The position numbers and the translations under genes are program-made. Of a stretch of 64,000 nucleotides of DNA, positions 57,989 through 64,000 are shown one piece after another; positions within the stretch are counted from its first letter, which is position 1, and the number at the start of each line of letters is the position of its first letter. The notes below the pieces were generated by a model, which saw only the letters and a list, made by a program, of their open reading frames with translations, had not been told where the DNA came from and ran no database searches. This DNA is from Acarospora socialis (lineage: Eukaryota; Ascomycota; Lecanoromycetes; Acarosporales; Acarosporaceae): assembly GCA_025617375.2 (NCBI GenBank), contig JAMYGW020000004.1, positions 1,674,001-1,738,000 on the forward strand, in the 5' to 3' direction.

Positions 57989-59438
57989 TCAAGGCCACCA
58001 CCCCATCCGCCCATAACTCCCCACCATCTCCCTCAACCCCTCCTCACTGACCTTTTCCCGCTCATACCGAAACCCACACACCCGCTCAAACCTCCCCCCA
58101 TCCAGACTCAAATCCGTATCCTTCAACAGCTCCTTCTCCATGAACGGCGAGAGCGGTCCGGGACGCGTGATGTGCGCGGCGGCCAGGAGGTCGGCCCAGG
58201 GCTGGAGGATTTCTTCGTTCAGATCGTCGACGACGTGCTCGAGATTCAGGCGGGCGAAGGAGGAGATCAGCGTTCCTTGGAAGCCGGTCGGGATGGCGAA
58301 GATGGTGCCGATTAGGGCGGACATGGTGCCTTGGGCTGTTTTGATACGGCCGTTAGCGTTGGTGGAGAAGGGGACTGGGGGAAAAGGGGGACGGGGAGGG
58401 GAGGAAGGGACGTACAGGTATTCCCATGATCAACGACGTTGAAAACCGGTATCCTCCCCCAACTCGGATCCCAGCCCTGCCGGCCCTGCCGATACCATTC
58501 CGCCACCCGCCACAGCGCGCGCGCCACATCCTCGACGTGCACCGTGTTGACGCGCAGGTCCTTGTCCCACAGCCACTTCATCTCCTTGCCCAGGTGCTGG
58601 TACACGCGGGCCAGACACAGCGCCGTTCCCACGAACTTGTTGCTGTAGTCCCCGTACACGTGCGCCAGGCGCATCACCACCAGATTCAGGCCCTCGATCT
58701 TGGCCAGCTCCTCTTCCGCCGTAAGCTTCCATTTCGCCATTTTGAGCCAGGGCTTGGTCTTATCCGTCTCTTTGCGCGGGACGGAGTCGGGTTTGTAGAC
58801 CATGCCCGTGCTGACTTCGACGAAGGCGGCAACGTGGCGTTTCGCGGCTTCGCGGCCCGCGGCGACGGAGAGGTTGAGGGAGCGTAGGCGGTATACTTCG
58901 TCGTCTTGCGAGTAGCGCGTCTCGCCGCCACAGTTGAAGACGTAGTCGAACTGTTTGCCATCTTTGCGGTCGAAAATGCGCGGGAGGGATTCTGAGGCGT
59001 GTAAGTGTTAGTGTTGGTCCTTATTGTCATGTTCCTTCCAAGCACGTGTGATATAAGTAAGAGGTGCAGACACACGTTCTTTGCTGGCATCTGCCTGCAT
59101 GAACTTCTCCTGCGAACAGGCTTCCTCGAATTCTGGCGCCAGCCATGCCAATTGTGGGAGGACTTTGTCAACAAGTCGCACTTCGGACGCGAGGTTGTTC
59201 TTGTGGATGTGGAGGGCGAGGAAGCGGCCGATGTAGCCTGCAACACATGCGCATATAGTGGTCAGCAAGGGCGCAGAGGATCGAGTGATGAGAATAGATA
59301 GATAGATGATCGTATGTGCAAGACTAGACTGAACGCACCTAATCCGCCGATAATTAACACTGCTGGCTTCTCCTGTCCTCCCTCTCCTCCGTCTGCTGTC
59401 GACGCGGTGGGGACGGTCTGCCCCACCTCGTCTGCCAT
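57989..59438 (-). CDS. 3-beta-HSD-like extended SDR (NAD(P)-dependent)
   Basis: Exons 59,438-59,339, 59,237-59,076, 58,991-58,416 and 58,335-57,989, with introns of 101, 84 and 80 nt, closing at 394 residues. The Rossmann motif appears as VLIIGGLGYIGRFLA (about residues 28-42, G-x-x-G-x-x-G), and the active-site Y-x-x-x-K-type region follows STGMVYKP. DYVFNCGGETRYSQ, VMRLAHVYGDYS and NTVHVEDVARALW also fit extended SDRs. The C-terminal domain (GTIFAIPTGFQGTLISSFARL) is shared by a fungal group of nucleoside-diphosphate-sugar epimerase/3-beta-hydroxysteroid dehydrogenase relatives. The substrate is unknown and the protein is probably cytosolic. There is a full set of splice signals and no damage. 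Confidence 0.87.
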
Positions 59439-60094
59439 GTGGGTAGGATGTATAAGGTAGCGTCTATTGGAGCTGCTGGACTCAATTAGATCCCAAGTCC
59501 AAGTTTGGTTTGTAAGTTGCGGATTATAGTAGAGTACAAGGTCCAGTTACGGATCAGAGCGAATTTGTAAAGTGAAATATTAGATGCCTGATCACCATGG
59601 CGAGGAGCACGGGCAATTCGACATGAGATCACAAGATGCTTCCAGGGGTGTCAATGCAAGAATTAGCGGCACAGTCCAGTTGCGGATTTTGAAATCCACA
59701 CCACCAGCTGAGGGACAAGGGGAGACAAAGTAGAGTACGTCCGTAGGTAGAGTAGAAGGTCAATGGCCTACTCCTACTGTCTGTGTATGAGGACGAAGGT
59801 ATCCCGCAATCTTATGTATTCGCAGATGTGGAGAAACACAAAAACAGCATCTTACCCAGCTCCCTACAAAGGCCGTATGATTTAAGCCAAACCGAGAAAA
59901 TGAAGATTTTACCTGGCATGTACAAGTACGCTCCGTGCTCTGAAGAAAATACGATGTCATGCATCATATGTGCTGTTGCCATGGTTCACGCAGGTACGGC
60001 TCCCGCTCTATGATCTGAGAATTCTGGCCTACCACGGTAGAGTAGAAAGGTGGCGTGTTCAAATTGGATGTTTCGGCTCATTATCGGATATTTT
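59439..60094. other. Intergenic, no supported gene
   Basis: 5' region of the reductase gene. A 76-codon frame at 59,783-60,013 has no support. Confidence 0.4.
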
Positions 60095-60385
60095 TAGGTA
60101 AAGGCTGGAATTTAGGTCTGAGTTTAGGCGTTGAAGTTACTATAAATGTAAGTGTCAGGTGCCTAAGAGAACACCTAAACCACGCCTAAAACCACGCCTG
60201 AAACCCACATCGAAGCCTACACCTAAACTCATGTCTACCATGCCAAAATCACACCTATACTTAGGTCTATTCCACACCTAAACTTATGCTTAAGTATTAT
60301 GCCTGGGTTTAAATCTAAGTCTGCATCTAAGTGTGAGTATGGTTGCGAGTTCATGCTTTGAATTTGGACCTCAGTCACACCTATG
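60095..60385 (+). repeat. Degenerate CACCTAAAC-type repeat array
   Basis: This region is filled with imperfect copies of short words such as CACCTAAACC, CACGCCTAAAAC, CACACCTAAAC and GGTTTAAATC. The same vocabulary occurs in the arms of the inner MITE-like element at 19,193-19,539. It is a degenerate simple repeat or the inside of a related MITE. No arms could be matched here. Confidence 0.5.
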
Positions 60386-60682
60386 TTCATGTCTATAAGT
60401 CAGTTTCTGGGTGCGGGTAGACGGCAGGCATGAGGGTAGATATAACTATATCATTGAGCTCCGTGGGTAGACCCGAGGCATTTGCCATATTATGTGCAGC
60501 TGGTACTCGTACTAGCCAGGCGGCTGTAACGTTGCATATCCGGATAGCCTAAGCTGGTTTCCACGGATAGCCGGCCTGTGGGCCCGCCATCCGCGGCTTC
60601 ATACGCGACCACATACACAGTAGGGCGTGCAGGTCGATCAGATAGACCGAGTAACTCTTGTTATACGAGTATTTGCGCCGCT

Positions 60683-60787
60683 CGATATGAATCACGTCAC
60701 ATGTGGGAATATGGTATGCTTACCTTAGTCACCTCTAAAAACTAAGGTAAGTGTACCATATCCTCACACATGACGTGAATCATATCG
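60683..60787. repeat. Fold-back element with 47-bp arms
   Basis: The left arm 60,683-60,729 and right arm 60,741-60,787 are reverse complements at about 40 of 47 positions, separated by an 11-base loop (CACCTCTAAAA). The outer part begins CGATATGA. It could be a fold-back transposon remnant or a strong transcribed hairpin. It lies less than 100 bp upstream of the cupin gene start. Confidence 0.8.
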
Positions 60788-60875
60788 AAGGGCGCGAGTA
60801 GAACTAATAATTAAAACTGTCGGTTCTATCTTCACGGACTACATATCTCACTAACAATAGCTCAGTACGGCAAAG

Positions 60876-61406
60876 ATGGTCTTCTCAGAAGCGGCAAACA
60901 TGGAAGAGCCAACCTACGACCCAGCGTAAGCCTTCCTCCCAACCTATTCAATCAGATACGCAACTGACCCCACTGCGAGCTCCCCGTTCCCTTCCCTCGA
61001 AGTCGTCTACAAGTACAAACTCCTCAACACCCCTGACAAAACCATTCTGGGGATGAAAGTTACCTTCCCACCCAGCGCAGCCGTCCCGCCGCATACTCAC
61101 CATGGCGCCTTTGTCACCGTTCACGTACTCACCGGCTCCGTCCTGAACAAAATGAACGATGACCCGATGACGATTGAGATGGCTGGAGAAAGCTTTTACG
61201 AGGCGCCCGGGTGCAGACATCGGATCAGTACCAATGCGTCGAAGACCGAGGAGGCGAGCATTCTTGCAACGTTCATCCTGGAGACGGAGAAGATGGATGC
61301 AATTATTGAGAAGGAAGGGCCGATGGGGCTAGTGCTTGTTGATGAGGACTACCGCGAGGTGATTAAGGAGCATATGAGGAAGTTGCAGGCGCAGTCTGGG
61401 AAATAG
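60876..61406 (+). CDS. Small cupin-domain protein
   Basis: Exons 60,876-60,925 and 60,980-61,406, with a 54-nt intron containing an ACTGACC branch sequence, closing at 158 residues. It is a single-domain cupin: PPHTHHGAFVTVHVLTGSV (metal-binding histidines and the first Gly-rich turn, about residues 52-70) and AGESFYEAPGCRHRIS (second motif with a His, about residues 81-96). There is no signal peptide. Single-domain cupins of this kind bind a metal and act as dioxygenases, isomerases or unknown enzymes; the reaction cannot be inferred. It lies directly upstream of a broken SDR gene in the same direction, which might once have been a partner. Confidence 0.85.
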
Positions 61407-61629
61407 CGCGCGTGTGATTAGCAACCACTCCCTAGAAACTCACCGCCACTCGGGCTAAACCGTTCCGTGGCATAAGGGCCTATTCTGCAACTCTCAAAAT
61501 ACTGTAGGCTGTCTCTCAACATCTGGTGTGCGATATTAAACCCCCATGCGACCAGTAAACCGTCTCCTGGTTTTCGACCTTTAAAAACACAACCGCCAAC
61601 CCCCTTCTTCCGGCCCTGTCATCCCCAAC
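61407..61629. other. Intergenic between cupin and SDR pseudogene
   Basis: A short region with no feature recognised. Confidence 0.4.
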
Positions 61630-62350
61630 ATGGCTTTTCCCGCCTGGACTCCGACAACCCGCCACGACACCTACCCGGCAATCTCCCCTACGAATCCCGC
61701 TCTCTCAAGCAAAGTCAAAGTAGTACTCATCACCGGCGGCGGCAGCGGCATCGGCGCGGCTACAGCGCTTTCCTTTGCCAAATCCGGCGCCCGCGCCATC
61801 ATCATCACAGGGCGCACCGAGAAGTCCTTGGCCGCCAGCGTAGCTGCTATCAAGGCTGGGGCTCAGCTGCGAAGCTCGCTACTTCGTCGCCGACGTTGTG
61901 GACGCGCCACGCGTTGAGGCCGTTTTCCGCCGTCTCTGCCGAGTTCGGGCAGATCGACGTGGTGATCAGTAACGCGGAATACCTTGCCGACCACGGCTTG
62001 CTGAAGGATGCGCGCCTGGAGGATTGGTGGCGCGCATTCCAAGTCAATGTCCTCGGTGGCTTCACGGTGCTGCAGGCTTTCTTGCCACATACGACTCGGG
62101 ACGCGACGTGTATCAGTATCGCGTCTGCGCTGGCCCATCCATATTCCCAGGCATCTCCAGCTACGGGGCGAGCAAACTAGCGGCAGTGAAGCTGCTCAGG
62201 ATGCGCAGGAGGAGTGGCCGGAAAGGAGGTTCTTCAGTGTGCAACTAGGACTGATTGACACGGAGACTTCAAGTAAATCGAGTATGCCGGGAGAAGACAT
62301 AGGTGAGTGGCCTCCTCCCTTCTGGACGTTCGGAGACACGATCAGGTAAG
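61630..62350 (+). pseudogene. Broken short-chain dehydrogenase/reductase (SDR)
   Basis: This opens with a good SDR start (MAFPAWTPTTRHDTYPA) and the cofactor loop VLITGGGSGIGAATALSFAKSG at about residues 31-52. The frame then changes at least four times. One-base-type shifts lie near 61,860, 61,930, 62,140 and 62,198. Each resulting segment still matches the family: YFVADVVDAP, then GQIDVVISNAEYLADHGLL and NVLGGFTVLQAFLP, then ISSYGASKLAAVKLL (the active-site YxxxK), then WPERRFFSVQLGLIDTE. Base composition is normal. It is either a recent pseudogene or a region with assembly errors. Classical SDRs reduce or oxidise small alcohols and ketones with NAD(P); the substrate is unknown. Confidence 0.75.
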
Positions 62351-63257
62351 AGATCGTATGATTAACTTGTGGTAAAACATTTGATCTCTCGGCCGGATTT
62401 GTGTCTGGCTGGCTGGCCCTGAAGCCAACTTCTTGAAGGGCAGGATGGTATAGGCGAATTAGGATATGGAGGAGCTGAAAGCTTAAAAGAAGCACATCCT
62501 GCAAGGCGATTTGCTACGCATCAGTTTGAAGGGATAGCCATAGGATAGGCTACATTTTTCAGTGTTGAAGAAGTGGTTCAAGAGGAGTATTTCGCAGTTA
62601 AGCGAGGGTAAGCAATACTCCTCCTCCTCAGCCGATTAGAGGGTGCTGTAAATAAAAGAAACAACCCGTCTCGGCCTCGGATTCTCAAGTAGTGCTAATT
62701 CGTCGTCACGCCCCGCCACACCTTTCGCGTTACCCCGACAAATGTAGGATCATAAACACTTAAGATCACAACTAAGATCCCTTGCACAAAGATCCTGAAG
62801 GCTGGGGGGCAAACCACATCCCGCGTTGAGTCTCAAAACTGAACATCTGCACATCATCAGCTAAAGTTGACTCAAGAGACATAACAGAACAACTGATCAT
62901 GGACTACATAGAAGAAAGGTGAACGGAGGCTGATTTCAGCCTGAACAAAGGTGGCGATGCTGACTGACCTGTTCCGAACGGCAGCGAAAAAATCTTATGT
63001 AGAAATACCCAGATAGTCACACATAAGATTTCTTCTTCCCAGTTCCGGTTACAGCCACCAATCTGAGCAACTGCTGCTTTAACCTGAGTTGAGAGTAAAG
63101 AAGCCTGAAATGAGACTGAGTGTGTCTGTGCAAGAAGTCAAATCATTTTTGACTCCCTATTAACCCTACGCAAGTAGCGGTCTCATAGAGTACTTGCCAG
63201 GCTACTCTCTGAGGGGTGCGGCGTCGTTTAAGGTACAATAATATTTCCTAGCGCTCC
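62351..63257. other. Intergenic, no supported gene
   Basis: Sequence of ordinary composition between the SDR remnant and the RS-rich gene. Nothing is recognised. Confidence 0.45.
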
Positions 63258-64000
63258 TCAAGTGGGTATCGAGTCAATCCTGTCCATCTTCTGGACCATC
63301 CTCACCCGTTCCACCGTCTCCTCTCCCTCCCGTCCCCTCGATGAGCTCCTCCGTCGCGTGTACGAGTGCGTGGACGAATCTCGTTTCTCCTTGTTCGATC
63401 GATCCGACCTCTGGCTCGAGCTTCTGTGCCGGCGAGGCGGCTCTTGGACGACGATGACTTGCTCTGCGTAGCGGCCAGCCTCCGACTTGCGCCGTTCGTC
63501 TCGATCCTCGGCGCCATGGGATGAGGCTGAGCGGTAGCGTGGGCCGGTGTCAGGGACCACGAGGAGCGAGCTGCGCGATGGCCGTTTGGAAGGGGAGGAG
63601 CTGCGACGTGGCCGGGTAGAGTCAGCTGGAGTGATGATGATGTCTTCGCCGGAGGAGGGGTATATTTTCTCCCTTCTTCTGCTCCTTTCGCGATGGTCCT
63701 CCCTTCGCTCTCTTTCGAGCAGCTTCTCGAGCTGCGTCTTCTCCATGGCCCCATCGAGCTCATAAACATCTTCTTTATTGCGACGGGACGTGAGGCCCGG
63801 CTCCTCGTCCGGATCGAGGGAAGGCCGCGGCCTTCGAGCACTGGTTGACTTGCTGCGGTTCAGGTCCGGCACTGCCATCAGTCCATTCGGTTCATTGAAC
63901 ACGAAGCGCGGCTTCTCATAAGAGCCAAAGCCGTGCCCATCCGGGCGCATACTAGAAAATGACTGTCCCTCTGGTCGTATGGTGATTGATGACCGTGCCT
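63258..64000 (-). CDS. RS-rich basic protein, C-terminal part (runs off window)
   Basis: The minus-strand frame is open from the window end to a stop at 63,258, giving about 247 residues of the C-terminus; the true start lies beyond 64,000. The sequence is disordered, very rich in Arg, Ser and Glu, with RS/SR-type runs (RRRSSSRGREGEE, RRSSSPSKRPSRSS) and a charged helical stretch (KTQLEKLLERERREDHRERSRRREK). No catalytic domain is visible in this part. It could be a splicing- or chromatin-associated regulator, but that is only suggested by composition. Confidence 0.65.
   Translation of the reverse strand, partial: ARSSITIRPEGQSFSSMRPDGHGFGSYEKPRFVFNEPNGLMAVPDLNRSKSTSARRPRPSLDPDEEPGLTSRRNKEDVYELDGAMEKTQLEKLLERERREDHRERSRRREKIYPSSGEDIIITPADSTRPRRSSSPSKRPSRSSLLVVPDTGPRYRSASSHGAEDRDERRKSEAGRYAEQVIVVQEPPRRHRSSSQRSDRSNKEKRDSSTHSYTRRRSSSRGREGEETVERVRMVQKMDRIDSIPT

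Noticed and set aside
60095-60385. An internal telomere array
   Set aside because: The units are irregular and do not repeat a fixed TTAGGG-type word.
1-64000. CRISPR arrays or bacterial-type operons
   Set aside because: No regularly spaced direct repeats with unique spacers, and the introns show a eukaryotic genome.

Overview
The window comes from a filamentous ascomycete (Pezizomycotina). The evidence is the many short spliceosomal introns (49-107 nt), a HET-domain gene, a DUF6536 membrane protein, an MPH1 helicase, and strongly AT-rich repeat compartments of the kind left by repeat-directed C-to-T mutation. The species cannot be named from the sequence alone; a Dothideomycete-like fungus is a guess.

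Layout. Positions 1 to about 14,820 form an AT-rich, gene-empty compartment. It holds a decayed Ty3/Gypsy LTR retrotransposon (4,704-10,868, minus strand, both LTRs visible) that sits between copies of another repeat. A HET-domain gene (15,299-17,119) lies right at its edge. From 17.1 to 25.4 kb there is a repeat-bearing gene region: nested inverted-repeat (MITE-like) elements, an APC-family permease, a second small MITE, and a metallo-beta-lactamase-fold hydrolase. From 25,449 to 28,889 lies a Tc1/mariner-type DNA transposon with 99-bp terminal inverted repeats and a TA target duplication. Its core is AT-mutated and was later hit by the same LTR family, leaving a solo LTR with a perfect 5-bp target duplication.

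From 29 to 55 kb there is a compact, ordinary housekeeping segment: dynamitin (dynactin p50), an F-box protein, a small lipocalin-like protein, a calpain-type protease, mitochondrial methylmalonate-semialdehyde dehydrogenase, calnexin, methylthioribulose-1-phosphate dehydratase, the MPH1 DNA helicase, F-actin capping protein beta, a ten-exon catalase and a DUF6536 membrane protein. From 55 to 64 kb the region becomes accessory again: a second MITE copy, a GC-rich hairpin block, a 3-beta-HSD-like reductase, a repeat array, a 47-bp-arm fold-back, a cupin protein, a frame-broken SDR gene, and the C-terminal part of an RS-rich protein that runs off the window.

The genes do not form one pathway. 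Dynamitin and capping protein beta are both actin/dynactin-related; calnexin serves ER folding; MDE1 serves methionine salvage; the ALDH serves valine and pyrimidine breakdown. Exon structures were worked out by eye from splice signals and reading-frame closure, and every multi-exon model given closes in frame. The most unusual signal is the base-context pattern of the AT-rich compartments: CpG appears to be absent and CpC/GpG nearly absent, while CpA/TpG remain common. That is not the classical CpA-directed RIP signature.
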